A stretch of 64,000 nucleotides of DNA. Source: Brevibacillus_C sp046036945 (GTDB lineage Bacteria; Bacillota; Bacilli; Brevibacillales; Brevibacillaceae). The notes below the pieces were generated by a model. It made no database searches, was not told where the DNA came from, and saw only the letters and a list, made by a program, of their open reading frames with translations. The translations under genes and the position numbers were made by a program. Every line of letters begins with the position of its first letter. Position 1 is the stretch's first letter. Location: NCBI RefSeq assembly GCF_046036945.1, contig NZ_JBJQOQ010000004.1:124001-188000 (forward strand), given 5' to 3'. Shown here piece by piece: positions 42,542-50,615 of the stretch.

Positions 42542-43228
42542 ATGCGCATTTTAACAGTGGAGGACGAGCCGTCGCTGCTTCAGGCGATCGCCAGTGTTCT
42601 CGCGGACGAAGGATACCAAGTCGATCGTTCCGATCGAGGAGATGAAGGGCTGCTGCTTGCGGAGCGGGGAATTTACGACTTGCTGGTGTTGGATATAATG
42701 CTGCCTGGGCTGGACGGGCTGTCGATCATCAAGAAACTGAGGGCCAAAGGGGTGCTCACGCCAGTCCTGTTCCTCACAGCAAAAGACAGCGTAGAGGCGC
42801 GAGTCGAAGGCCTGGATGCCGGTGCTGATGATTACCTGATCAAACCGTTTGCCGTGGAAGAGCTGCTCGCCAGAACAAGGGCGCTGCTCAGGCGAAACGG
42901 AAAAATCGGCAAGGAAGGCGAGCTGGTATACGGGCCGATCTCGCTGAAGCCGCAGGAGTACGATGGGTACGCAGGGGAACACGCCTTGAAGTTAACCGGC
43001 AAAGAATATGAACTGTTGAAGTACTTCCTTCACAATCGGGAACAGATCCTGACACGAGAGCAAATCTTCGACAGGGTCTGGGGGATCGACTCCGAGGCAA
43101 ATTACGGAGTGGTTGACGTCTATGTCCACTATCTGAGGAAAAAGCTGGGCGAGTACGGGTATCAGCACCTCGTCCGCACAATTCGCAATGTCGGCTACAT
43201 GCTGAAGGAGAACAAGGAGAATGTTTAG
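42542..43228 (+). CDS. OmpR-family response regulator
   Basis: The 228-residue protein has a receiver domain (ILTVEDEPSLLQAI, phosphorylation site Asp51 in LLVLDIMLPGLDG, Thr in FLTAKDS, Lys in YLIKPFAVEEL) and a C-terminal winged-helix DNA-binding domain (LTGKEYELLKYFLHN, VVDVYVHYLRKKLG, TIRNVGYML). ATG 42542 follows GAGGGATTGGA; the upstream in-frame extension has no support. It overlaps the kinase gene by eight bases. A likely target is the 11-base direct repeat before the repeat-protein gene. Confidence 0.94.
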   Translation: MRILTVEDEPSLLQAIASVLADEGYQVDRSDRGDEGLLLAERGIYDLLVLDIMLPGLDGLSIIKKLRAKGVLTPVLFLTAKDSVEARVEGLDAGADDYLIKPFAVEELLARTRALLRRNGKIGKEGELVYGPISLKPQEYDGYAGEHALKLTGKEYELLKYFLHNREQILTREQIFDRVWGIDSEANYGVVDVYVHYLRKKLGEYGYQHLVRTIRNVGYMLKENKENV

Positions 43229-44486
43229 GAGGACCCGCATTCGCCTGGTCACGCTCAATGTGATCGTGTTTATCCTGCTTTTAAACGGACTGGGTGGAGC
43301 GGTCTACTTCACGATGAAGTACCGGATGTTTTCACAGGTAGATGGTGAGTTGGAGAAGATCGCCAATCGCATCTATTCAACCCAACTCGTTCACCCCAAA
43401 TTGGATCGAATCAGATGGCCCGATGTAGACCGCCGCATTGTATTTTTAATGTGGGATGATCAGGGCGGGATCCTGGGAAAAGCATACGGAGAATTCATGG
43501 AACCGGAAGACCTGCTCAAATTCCGGCCGACCCCAGACATGCAGGGGATCGATACGTTCACGGTCAGCGGTCTGCCCTACCGTGTTTATACACTGCCCGT
43601 TAACGACACGCTGTTTTTTAACGGCAAATTCAAGCGGTTGGAGCAGATTCAGTTGATCTACAATCTCGAGCCGGAAGGGAAAATGCTCAGCACGCTGCTG
43701 TACGTCATCGTGATCGGCGGATTGGCGAGTATCGTCATCGCCGGCCTTGCAGGCCTTTTTCTGGCAAAAAGGGCGCTGATTCCGATTCAGCTGTCCTGGG
43801 AGAAGCAGCAGCAATTCATCGCCGATGCTTCCCATGAACTGCGTACTCCCCTGTCGGTGATTCTGGTAAATCTTGAACGGCTGTTCCGCCATCCTGACCA
43901 TACGATCGAGCAGGAAAGCGAAAGCATCTCCGTCAGCATTCAAGAAAGCAAACGAATGAACCGGCTGGTTTCCGATCTGCTCACACTGGCTCGTTCCGAT
44001 TCCAATGAACGGCAAATCATGAAACAGCGAGTGAGATTGGATGAGATCGTACTGAAGAGCGTTCAGGCCTTTCAACAACTGGCCGAGGTGAAAGAGATAC
44101 AGTTGCAGACCGATATCGAGCAGCCCCTGGAAGTTCTGGGCGACGAAGAGCGCCTGCGTCAGCTGATGGTGATTTTGCTGGATAACGCATTGAAATACTC
44201 GGAGCCGGCTGGGACCATTTCCGTATCGTGCAAGCGAGAGGGCAGTTCAGCCGCGATCACGGTGGCGGATACTGGAGTTGGCATACCGAAAGAGGACATC
44301 CCGTTTATTTTTGACCGGTTTTTCCGCGGAGATAAAATGCGGGCGGCAACGGTGGAAGGCAGCGGATTGGGCCTGTCCATCGCCAAGTGGATCGTCGACG
44401 CACACGGAGGCAAGGTGCGGGTGGAAAGCGAAACAGGCACAGGCACGAGTTTTTTCATTACGCTGCCGATCAAAGTGAAAGAGTGA
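43221..44486 (+). CDS. sensor histidine kinase
   Basis: The 421-residue kinase has a membrane segment near the N-terminus (about 8-32), an extracellular domain of about 120 residues, a second membrane segment (about 153-178), then a HisKA domain with the phosphorylated His205 in DASHELRTPLSVI. The HATPase domain shows the N box DNALKYS, G1 VADTGVGIP, the F box FIFDRFFRGD and G2 GSGLGLSIAKWIV. It pairs with the overlapping regulator gene. The signal is unknown, and the extracellular part shows no domain that I recognise. Confidence 0.94.
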   Translation: MFRRTRIRLVTLNVIVFILLLNGLGGAVYFTMKYRMFSQVDGELEKIANRIYSTQLVHPKLDRIRWPDVDRRIVFLMWDDQGGILGKAYGEFMEPEDLLKFRPTPDMQGIDTFTVSGLPYRVYTLPVNDTLFFNGKFKRLEQIQLIYNLEPEGKMLSTLLYVIVIGGLASIVIAGLAGLFLAKRALIPIQLSWEKQQQFIADASHELRTPLSVILVNLERLFRHPDHTIEQESESISVSIQESKRMNRLVSDLLTLARSDSNERQIMKQRVRLDEIVLKSVQAFQQLAEVKEIQLQTDIEQPLEVLGDEERLRQLMVILLDNALKYSEPAGTISVSCKREGSSAAITVADTGVGIPKEDIPFIFDRFFRGDKMRAATVEGSGLGLSIAKWIVDAHGGKVRVESETGTGTSFFITLPIKVKE

Positions 44487-44533
44487 ACCCCCCTTCATTT
44501 ACGGGCTTCTGCCCAGGAGAAGGGGGGGTTTGT
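44487..44533 (+). terminator. terminator after the two-component genes
   Basis: CCCCCCTTC (44488-44496) pairs with GAAGGGGGG (44519-44527), followed by GTTTGTAA. The stem is G/C-rich with a short T tract. Confidence 0.65.
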
Positions 44534-44652
44534 AAGTGATGCGAATTTGCGTCACTTGATTTATTTTTGCTTCGCTATTTGATGCAAGGAAAATGGGGTA
44601 GGTACTGGCGTTTGCTTGAGAAAATGATGCAATCATGCTTCAATTGCGTATC
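44534..44652 (+). promoter_or_regulatory. upstream activator sites for the sigma-54 promoter
   Basis: A 24-base imperfect palindrome at 44534-44557 has outer arms AAGTGA and TCACTT and inner GCRAATTYGC-like arms. A second, looser inverted pair is GATGCAAT (44626) with ATTGCGTATC (to 44652). Both share a GATGC(A/G)A core. They lie about 45-160 bases before the -24/-12 promoter, where an enhancer-binding protein would bind; that protein is probably the one encoded at 50616. Confidence 0.65.
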
Positions 44653-44694
44653 GCGGGGATGCTCACTGGCTTGACAATCCTTTGGTTTGATTAT

Positions 44695-44710
44695 TGGCAC
44701 TATTATTGCT
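44695..44710 (+). promoter_or_regulatory. sigma-54 (-24/-12) promoter
   Basis: TGGCAC-TATTA-TTGCT at 44695-44710 matches the sigma-54 consensus TGGCAC-N5-TTGCW exactly, with GG and GC 12 bases apart. It lies 36 bases before the first gene of the ETF operon. Sigma-54 promoters need an AAA+ activator, which this operon carries as its last gene. Confidence 0.9.
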
Positions 44711-44746
44711 ATTCAAATATAACAATATCGCTTTGAGGTGATCCGC

Positions 44747-45739
44747 TTGAAGGCATTGCCTGAGGTATGGGGCTGGATTGAATCGGAAAACGGAAAATGG
44801 ACTGATCTGGGGCTCAGGATGGCCTCCGAAACAGCGCGGCTGGCCAGGTTGATTGGTGCACAGGCGTGCGGCATTGCGGCAAGCCAGGCGAAGGAAGCGG
44901 CGGCGGAGCTGAAACGCTGCGGAATCGGCAAAGCCTATCTGCTCCATCCGGATGACGGCGACGGCCGTTCACTCGAAGCCGGCGAGGTACTGCCTGGCTT
45001 GGCCAAGATGCTGGAGATCTGGCGTCCGCGGTGCCTGCTCCTGCCGGCCGATTCGCTGGGAAGTGAATGGGCGGCGCGGCTATCCCTCCGCTGTGAAGCC
45101 GATCTGCTGGGCGAGGTCGTCGATTACACCATGTCAAAAGGCAAGCTGCAGCTGCGGAAAAACGTCTACGGCGGGAAGGCGCATTCCTTGTTCTCGCTTG
45201 AAAACGAGGAGTTCTGCATTCTGACCGTCTCGCTCGCTTCCCTGGAGAAACGGGAGCAGCCCGTCGGCGAATGGGAAACCCACCTGTTTTCCTATACGCC
45301 GGAAGTTCAAAAGATCGCGTTGGAAAAAGTGGAGCCGATTCATTGGAGCGAGCTTTCCCTGAATGAGGCGGAGGTCATCATCGGCGTCGGCAGGGGAGTC
45401 GGCAGGAGCTGGATGGAGCAGATCAAAAGGCTGGCCGAAGCCTGGAACTGCCCGATCGGAGGCAGCAAGGTCGCCGATGAAAGCGGGCTGATCGCCCGGG
45501 AGTACCGCATCGGGGCCAGCGGAAAAACGGTAGCAAGCCATGTCTATGTGGCGATCGGCATATCGGGTGCGCCTCACCACCTCGCCGGGATCAAGGACGT
45601 AAAACACCTCGCTGTCATCAACCCCGACCTTGCCGCTCCCATCGCAGAAAACGCCGAAGTGGTCATCGGTCTTCCGGCGGAGGACGTGGTGTCGGCGATT
45701 TTGAAAATACTGGAAAACAGAGTGGAGGGGGTCTCTTGA
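44747..45739 (+). CDS. etfA: electron transfer flavoprotein alpha subunit
   Basis: The 330-residue protein has an N-terminal Rossmann-like domain and the C-terminal FAD-binding domain: VIIGVGRGVGRSW, GGSKVADESGLIAREYRIGA, SGKTVASHVYVAIGISGAPH, then HLAVINPDLAAPI. TTG 44747 is preferred, six bases after GAGGTG; the GTG at 44738 is part of that RBS. It pairs with the beta subunit next door and would carry electrons from the dehydrogenase at 48647 towards the iron-sulphur membrane protein. It is transcribed from a sigma-54 promoter. Confidence 0.9.
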   Translation: MKALPEVWGWIESENGKWTDLGLRMASETARLARLIGAQACGIAASQAKEAAAELKRCGIGKAYLLHPDDGDGRSLEAGEVLPGLAKMLEIWRPRCLLLPADSLGSEWAARLSLRCEADLLGEVVDYTMSKGKLQLRKNVYGGKAHSLFSLENEEFCILTVSLASLEKREQPVGEWETHLFSYTPEVQKIALEKVEPIHWSELSLNEAEVIIGVGRGVGRSWMEQIKRLAEAWNCPIGGSKVADESGLIAREYRIGASGKTVASHVYVAIGISGAPHHLAGIKDVKHLAVINPDLAAPIAENAEVVIGLPAEDVVSAILKILENRVEGVS

Positions 45740-46638
45740 GCAGGATAGCTGCCGTTCTGGAAGTGACGGCCGATCCGCGGGTGCTGCGGTACGACCTGCT
45801 TGGCGAAGCGTTGGAAGATGCGCTGCCGGTGATCAGTCGGCAAGACGCCGGTGTTCTGGAATGGGGCAAGCGGCTGTCCAAGGAACGCAACGGGGAGCTG
45901 TTCGTGATCGTCATCGGCAAGGCAGGGGACGAGGGGCTGCTGTCCCGGCTTTCTCTTGTCGGCGCCGCCCGCGTCTTTTTTCTGATCAGCCCGTATTCAG
46001 CCGTTGAGCAGCCGAGGGAGCGGGTGCGCCAGCTCGCTTCCCTGCTGCAGCGGCTTTCGCCCGAGATCGTCCTCTGCAGTGAAAGGCAGTCGGACGGCTT
46101 CCATTCGTTTACGGGCGGGTGGTTGGCGGAGCTGCTGCAGTTTACCCACTTGGGCGGCGTTGAAGCGGTCTATTCCGGGCCGGATCGGCGGCAAGTGCAT
46201 GCCAGGACGATGTATAAGAAGGGATACAAAGGGACGTACCGGATCGAACTGCCGGCGGTAGTGTCCATCAGGCCGCAAGAGGTCGTCGCGTATGTGCCGC
46301 AGTTGAGCAGGGTTCATTTGCAGAGCAGAAAAGTGCCGATGGAGGCAGTCGCTATGGAACCGGACGTAGACCGGGGCGATCAGATGGGAGCAATCGCTTT
46401 TCAACGGTTGTGTGAGGTAAAACCGCGCACCAAAACAACTGCCCCGCCGCCAGCCGCCGCGGCGCCCGGAGCCGGCCCTGCCAGGGGCAACCCGCTGGCT
46501 GCCCGCATGAAGATGATGATGGGCGGCCGTCAGGCGGAAACAGCGGACCAGAAGACAAAAGAGATCGTAACCGATTCCGCCGACAAGGCAGCCCGGCTTT
46601 TGCTTGCGAAGTTGGAGGAATGGAGAAAGGAGGTGTGA
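45736..46638 (+). CDS. etfB: electron transfer flavoprotein beta subunit with Pro/Ala-rich tail
   Basis: The 300-residue protein is an EtfB-type subunit: it has an AMP-binding-like fold with GLLSRLSLVGAARVF, SPEIVLCSERQSDGF and a late PAVVSIRPQEVV. It differs from housekeeping EtfB in sequence and has an added C-terminus with a Pro/Ala-rich linker (TTAPPPAAAAPGAGPARG, about 235-252) leading to a short helical end. TTG 45736 overlaps the etfA stop. Similar divergent pairs serve dimethylglycine and related dehydrogenases in other bacteria. Whether the tail docks a partner is unknown. Confidence 0.8.
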   Translation: MSRIAAVLEVTADPRVLRYDLLGEALEDALPVISRQDAGVLEWGKRLSKERNGELFVIVIGKAGDEGLLSRLSLVGAARVFFLISPYSAVEQPRERVRQLASLLQRLSPEIVLCSERQSDGFHSFTGGWLAELLQFTHLGGVEAVYSGPDRRQVHARTMYKKGYKGTYRIELPAVVSIRPQEVVAYVPQLSRVHLQSRKVPMEAVAMEPDVDRGDQMGAIAFQRLCEVKPRTKTTAPPPAAAAPGAGPARGNPLAARMKMMMGGRQAETADQKTKEIVTDSADKAARLLLAKLEEWRKEV

Positions 46639-46639
46639 C

Positions 46640-47905
46640 GTGGACGTCTTTCGCCATACCTTTTGGGCGATACCGCCTGGACTGCAGATCGTGCTGTACG
46701 CAGCAAGCGCCGTCAGCCTGATCCTGTTTGGATACGGATTTTACCGCCGGTACCGGATGTGGAAAAAGGGCAGGCCTTCCCCGCTGTCGCTCGCCCAAGT
46801 CAAGTCTGTCCTGCTTTCGCGGCTCGCCGTGATTATTAGCCAACGACGGATACGCGAGGAGGAGCGGAGCGGCCGGATGCACATGCTGCTGAGCGCGGGC
46901 ATGGTCGTTTTGTTTATCGGTACGGTGCTGGTCTTCTTCGACTACGATTTTCAGCTTCATTTTCTGCGCGGTTGGTTTTACCTGCTGTACGAGGCCGTCC
47001 TCGATTTATTCGGCGTCCTGTTTCTGATCGGAGTAGGGCTGGCGGTCGTCGATCGACTGCCCGGAAGGAGAATCGCCCGGCTTTTGTCCAAACCGGCTGA
47101 TTACGCCATGTTAGGCTTGTTGTTCGCCATCGGCATCAGCGGTTTTGTGTTGGAGGCCCTGCGCTTGGCGATTACGCTTCCTGCGCACGGGGGGTGGTCG
47201 TTTGTCGGATACGCCCTGGGGCAGGGGCTGCTGCTAATGGGAGTAAACGAATCGTCGATACCTGTGTACCTGGCGGCCTGGGTGATTCACATGCTGCTCT
47301 CGCTCGCCTTCATCGCCCTGATTCCTTATACCAAGCTGATTCATATCTTCTTGGCTCCGATCAATATTCTGTTGACGGAACCGCTCACCGAGACCGATAT
47401 CACCCCTGCCTTCAACCTGTCCCGGCAGTCTCTCGAAGAGGCGGCTGCAGCCGGCCGCGGACTCGGCGGAAGCAGGCCGAGAGACTTTACCTTTGCCCAG
47501 CTGTTAAGTGTGGATGCCTGCACTGAATGCGGCAGGTGCGATGAGGTGTGTCCGGCTGCGCAAAGCGGCAAGCCGCTGGCTCCGAGGAGCATCGTGCTGA
47601 AGCTGCGGGACCAGATGCACAGGCCGGATGAACCGCTCGCGGGCTTCAGCCAGGAGGAACTGCTCTCCTGTACGACTTGCGGAGCGTGCATGGAACGCTG
47701 TCCTGTCTCGATCAGACACGTGCCGATGATCGTCTCGCTGCGGCAGGGGCTGATCGGGGAAAACCTGCTGGAACCCCAGATGGCAGAGACCCTTGCGAAT
47801 CTGCAAACCTACCACAATCCCTGGGGACATCCAGGCCATACCCGTACAGAGTGGACAAAGGGACTGCAGGTGAAAGTGGCAGAAAACAGAGAGGAGGCCA
47901 TGTAA
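46640..47905 (+). CDS. membrane iron-sulphur protein (DgcB/HdrD-like, N-terminal part)
   Basis: The 421-residue protein has about six membrane segments in its first 250 residues, like a cytochrome b/NarI-type anchor. A cytoplasmic ferredoxin domain follows with two 4Fe-4S motifs, CTECGRCDEVCP (Cys294 onward) and CTTCGACMERCP (Cys344 onward). Such proteins take electrons from ETF and pass them to quinone. GTG 46640 follows AAAGGAGG. The CCG domains that are fused to this part in DgcB-type proteins are encoded here by the separate next gene, whose start overlaps the stop. Confidence 0.88.
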   Translation: MDVFRHTFWAIPPGLQIVLYAASAVSLILFGYGFYRRYRMWKKGRPSPLSLAQVKSVLLSRLAVIISQRRIREEERSGRMHMLLSAGMVVLFIGTVLVFFDYDFQLHFLRGWFYLLYEAVLDLFGVLFLIGVGLAVVDRLPGRRIARLLSKPADYAMLGLLFAIGISGFVLEALRLAITLPAHGGWSFVGYALGQGLLLMGVNESSIPVYLAAWVIHMLLSLAFIALIPYTKLIHIFLAPINILLTEPLTETDITPAFNLSRQSLEEAAAAGRGLGGSRPRDFTFAQLLSVDACTECGRCDEVCPAAQSGKPLAPRSIVLKLRDQMHRPDEPLAGFSQEELLSCTTCGACMERCPVSIRHVPMIVSLRQGLIGENLLEPQMAETLANLQTYHNPWGHPGHTRTEWTKGLQVKVAENREEAM

Positions 47906-48624
47906 TGGAAATCTTGTACTGGGTAGGCTGCGCCCCAGCCTTCGATCCGCGGGCCCGGGAGATCGCCCGTGCCCTCGTGAGCGTGCTGCAAAAGGCCAAG
48001 GTCGACTTTGCGATTCTCGGGAAACGAGAGCGCTGCACCGGCGATCTTGCCCGGCGTACAGGGGATGAAGCGCTGTTTCAGGAACTGGCAATCCATAATA
48101 TCGGTACTCTGCACGAGCACAAAGTTAAGAAGATTTTGACTACCTGCCCGCATTGTCTGCACACCATCGGAAGAGAGTACAAGGCGTTTGGCGGAGATTT
48201 TGAAGTAGTTCATCACAGCCAGTACCTGTCCCAACTGATCGAAGAAGGACGTTTGACTCTGACCAAACCCCTGGCCCAGTCGGTCACCTATCACGACCCT
48301 TGCTATTTAGGCAGGCATAACGGTGTAACTGAAGAACCTCGACGGGTGCTGCAGGCGGTCGCCGGCGGCCCGGTCGTCGAAATGAAGCGAAGCCGGGAGA
48401 AAGGCTTCTGCTGCGGCGCAGGCGGCAGTTCGATCTGGGGAGGCAACCGGCAGGGCGAGAAGATCAATCACATCCGGGCCGTGGAAGCGGCCGAGACAGG
48501 TGCGGAGGTGATCGCCAGCGGATGTCCTTTTTGCGCGATTATGCTGGAGGAAGGGCTGGGACTGGCGGGAAAACAGCTGCCGGTAAAAGATATTGCGGAG
48601 TTGATCGACGAGCATACCGCTTAA
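47905..48624 (+). CDS. CCG-domain (HdrB-like) iron-sulphur subunit
   Basis: The 239-residue protein has two cysteine-rich CCG-type regions: ILYWVGCAPAFD and RCTGDLARRTGDE with TTCPHC, then YHDPCYLGRHNG and GFCCGAGGSSIWGG with SGCPFC. In HdrB, GlpC, LutA and DgcB such regions bind a non-cubane or standard Fe-S cluster and act in electron transfer. The ATG overlaps the previous stop by one base. It should complete the preceding membrane protein as a two-chain version of DgcB. Confidence 0.88.
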   Translation: MEILYWVGCAPAFDPRAREIARALVSVLQKAKVDFAILGKRERCTGDLARRTGDEALFQELAIHNIGTLHEHKVKKILTTCPHCLHTIGREYKAFGGDFEVVHHSQYLSQLIEEGRLTLTKPLAQSVTYHDPCYLGRHNGVTEEPRRVLQAVAGGPVVEMKRSREKGFCCGAGGSSIWGGNRQGEKINHIRAVEAAETGAEVIASGCPFCAIMLEEGLGLAGKQLPVKDIAELIDEHTA

Positions 48625-48646
48625 TCTGACAAGGGAGAGGATCACA

Positions 48647-50602
48647 ATGGAACCGTTTCAATTTTTGTTCACGCCGGTAAAAGTAGGGCGGCTGATTTTG
48701 CAAAATCGCATCATGAGCACAGGGCATATGACGACATTTGTCGAGAACCGCCTGCCCAATGACCGCTTGATCGCTTACCATGAAGAGCGGGCCAAAGGAG
48801 GAGCGGGCCTGATCGTCATGGAGGCGAATGCGGTACACCCGACCGCTTATTTTACGGCGGATACGCTGGTCGCTTACACGGACGAAATCATTCCGTATTA
48901 TCAAAAGCTGGCTGAAGCGGTACACAAATACGGGACGAAGATGTTCGTGCAGCTGTTTCACCCCGGAAGAGAGGTCAACGAGATAGGTCCTCCCGGTTTT
49001 CCCGGCGTCTCTCCATCGGCGACGCCGACAGCGCGGTTTAAGAACATACCGAAGGAATTGGAAGTGGAAGAGATCCAGGAGATCATCGAGGGCTATGCCG
49101 CAGCGGCTATGCGGGTCAAGCAAGGGGGGCTCGACGGGGTAGAGCTGGTGGCTTCCCATGGGTATCTGTTCAACCAGTTCTGGTCGCCGAACATCAATTT
49201 TCGTGACGATCAGTACGGCGGAGATTTTGCAGGCAGAATGCGCTTTACGATTGAAGTGATCCAGCGCGTCCGGGAGGCGGTAGGGGATGACTTTGTCGTC
49301 GGCATGAGGCTGAGCGGCGACGACCTGGCTGACCAGGGGATGATGACTGACGAAATTTTGAAAATTTGCGAATATATTGAAGAGACGGTCGGACTGGACT
49401 ACTTTAACGTTACTGGAGGACATTCTTCGACAGAGACTGCGGCGGTATTCATTGCCCCGCCAGCTCCGGTAGAGCCCGGCGTCTTCGCCCCTGTTGCCGG
49501 ACAGTTCAAATCGCGGCTGAATGCGCCTGTGTTTATGAACCTGAGAGTCAACGACCCGGTGATTGCCGATAAAATCCTGGCGAGCGGGCAGGCCGACGTC
49601 GTGGGGATGACGCGGGCGCTGATCTGCGATCCGCACATGCCCAACAAGGCCAGCCAGGGAAAAACAGAAGAAATCCGCTACTGCATCGGCTGCAACCAGG
49701 CTTGTATCGGTCACATGGAAATCGGGCTGCCGATCAGCTGCATTCAGAATCCCGTGACAGGCCGGGAGCTTCAGTACGCCCAGATGCCGAAGGCACAGAA
49801 AGCGAAGAAGGTACTGGTGGTCGGAGGCGGTCCCGCCGGAATGAAGTGCGCAGTGATCGCGGCCCAGCGGGGACATGAGGTGCATCTGTACGAAAAAGAA
49901 GCGGAGCTGGGCGGGCTTGTCCGTACGGCGATCAAAGCGCCCAACCGCAGCGAATTCGGCGATCTGATCTTGAATTTGCAGCGGGAGCTGAAATTTGCCG
50001 GAGTGCACGTCCGCTTGCAGGCTCCAGTCGATGAAGCGGTCGTGCAAGAGCTGAATCCGGATGTGATCGTAATGGCCGTTGGCGGTGTGCCGTACTTTCC
50101 GCAGATTGGCGGAACCGATCAGAAAAACGTCTACTCTGTCGAGGCTGTTCTGAATGGGCAGGCTGACCCTGGGCAGCGGGTCGTCGTCTACGACTGGAAC
50201 GGGGATTGGGCTGGTGTCGGTGTGGCTGAATTCCTCGCCGATCAAGGGAAGGATGTGGAGATCGTCTCCGGCACTCATGTCGTCGCCGGCAAACTGCAAC
50301 GGTATTTGCGGGATGTGTATTTAGGCAACTTGTACACCAAACGGGTAAAAATGACTCCGCACTACCGCATCCAGGAAATTAACGGCAGCTCGATTCTGTT
50401 CTATAATATGTTTAACTACGAACCTTACCAGATCGACGATGTCGACGGGATCGTCCTAGCGACGGGCTACATTCAGCGGACGGACTTGTACTACAATCTG
50501 AAGCAGCTTGGAAAGGAAATCCATCGCATCGGCGATTGCCTGGCTCCGCGGACGGCGGAGAACGCGATACTGGAAGGATTGGAGCTGGCCGCCAAGTTAT
50601 AG
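48647..50602 (+). CDS. FMN/4Fe-4S/FAD dehydrogenase of the TMADH/DgcA/2,4-dienoyl-CoA reductase family
   Basis: The 651-residue protein has an N-terminal FMN TIM barrel (LFTPVKVGRLILQNRIM, VELVASHGYLFNQFWSP, YGGDFAGRMRF) and the 4Fe-4S motif at Cys346/349/353/365 (CIGCNQACIG). The C-terminal FAD/NAD domain shows VLVVGGGPAGMKCAVIAAQ, VVYDWNGDWAGVGVAEFLAD and VLATGY. Together with its own etfAB and the FeS proteins, it most resembles the N-demethylating dehydrogenases for dimethylglycine, stachydrine or trimethylamine. The exact amine is not predictable. No formaldehyde-handling gene lies nearby. Confidence 0.88.
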   Translation: MEPFQFLFTPVKVGRLILQNRIMSTGHMTTFVENRLPNDRLIAYHEERAKGGAGLIVMEANAVHPTAYFTADTLVAYTDEIIPYYQKLAEAVHKYGTKMFVQLFHPGREVNEIGPPGFPGVSPSATPTARFKNIPKELEVEEIQEIIEGYAAAAMRVKQGGLDGVELVASHGYLFNQFWSPNINFRDDQYGGDFAGRMRFTIEVIQRVREAVGDDFVVGMRLSGDDLADQGMMTDEILKICEYIEETVGLDYFNVTGGHSSTETAAVFIAPPAPVEPGVFAPVAGQFKSRLNAPVFMNLRVNDPVIADKILASGQADVVGMTRALICDPHMPNKASQGKTEEIRYCIGCNQACIGHMEIGLPISCIQNPVTGRELQYAQMPKAQKAKKVLVVGGGPAGMKCAVIAAQRGHEVHLYEKEAELGGLVRTAIKAPNRSEFGDLILNLQRELKFAGVHVRLQAPVDEAVVQELNPDVIVMAVGGVPYFPQIGGTDQKNVYSVEAVLNGQADPGQRVVVYDWNGDWAGVGVAEFLADQGKDVEIVSGTHVVAGKLQRYLRDVYLGNLYTKRVKMTPHYRIQEINGSSILFYNMFNYEPYQIDDVDGIVLATGYIQRTDLYYNLKQLGKEIHRIGDCLAPRTAENAILEGLELAAKL

Positions 50603-50615
50603 AGAGGTGAACGTA

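Noticed and set aside
48539..50299. Minus-strand open frame of 586 codons
   Set aside because: It is antisense to the FMN/FAD dehydrogenase, whose families and motifs are clear. Long antisense frames are common at this GC.
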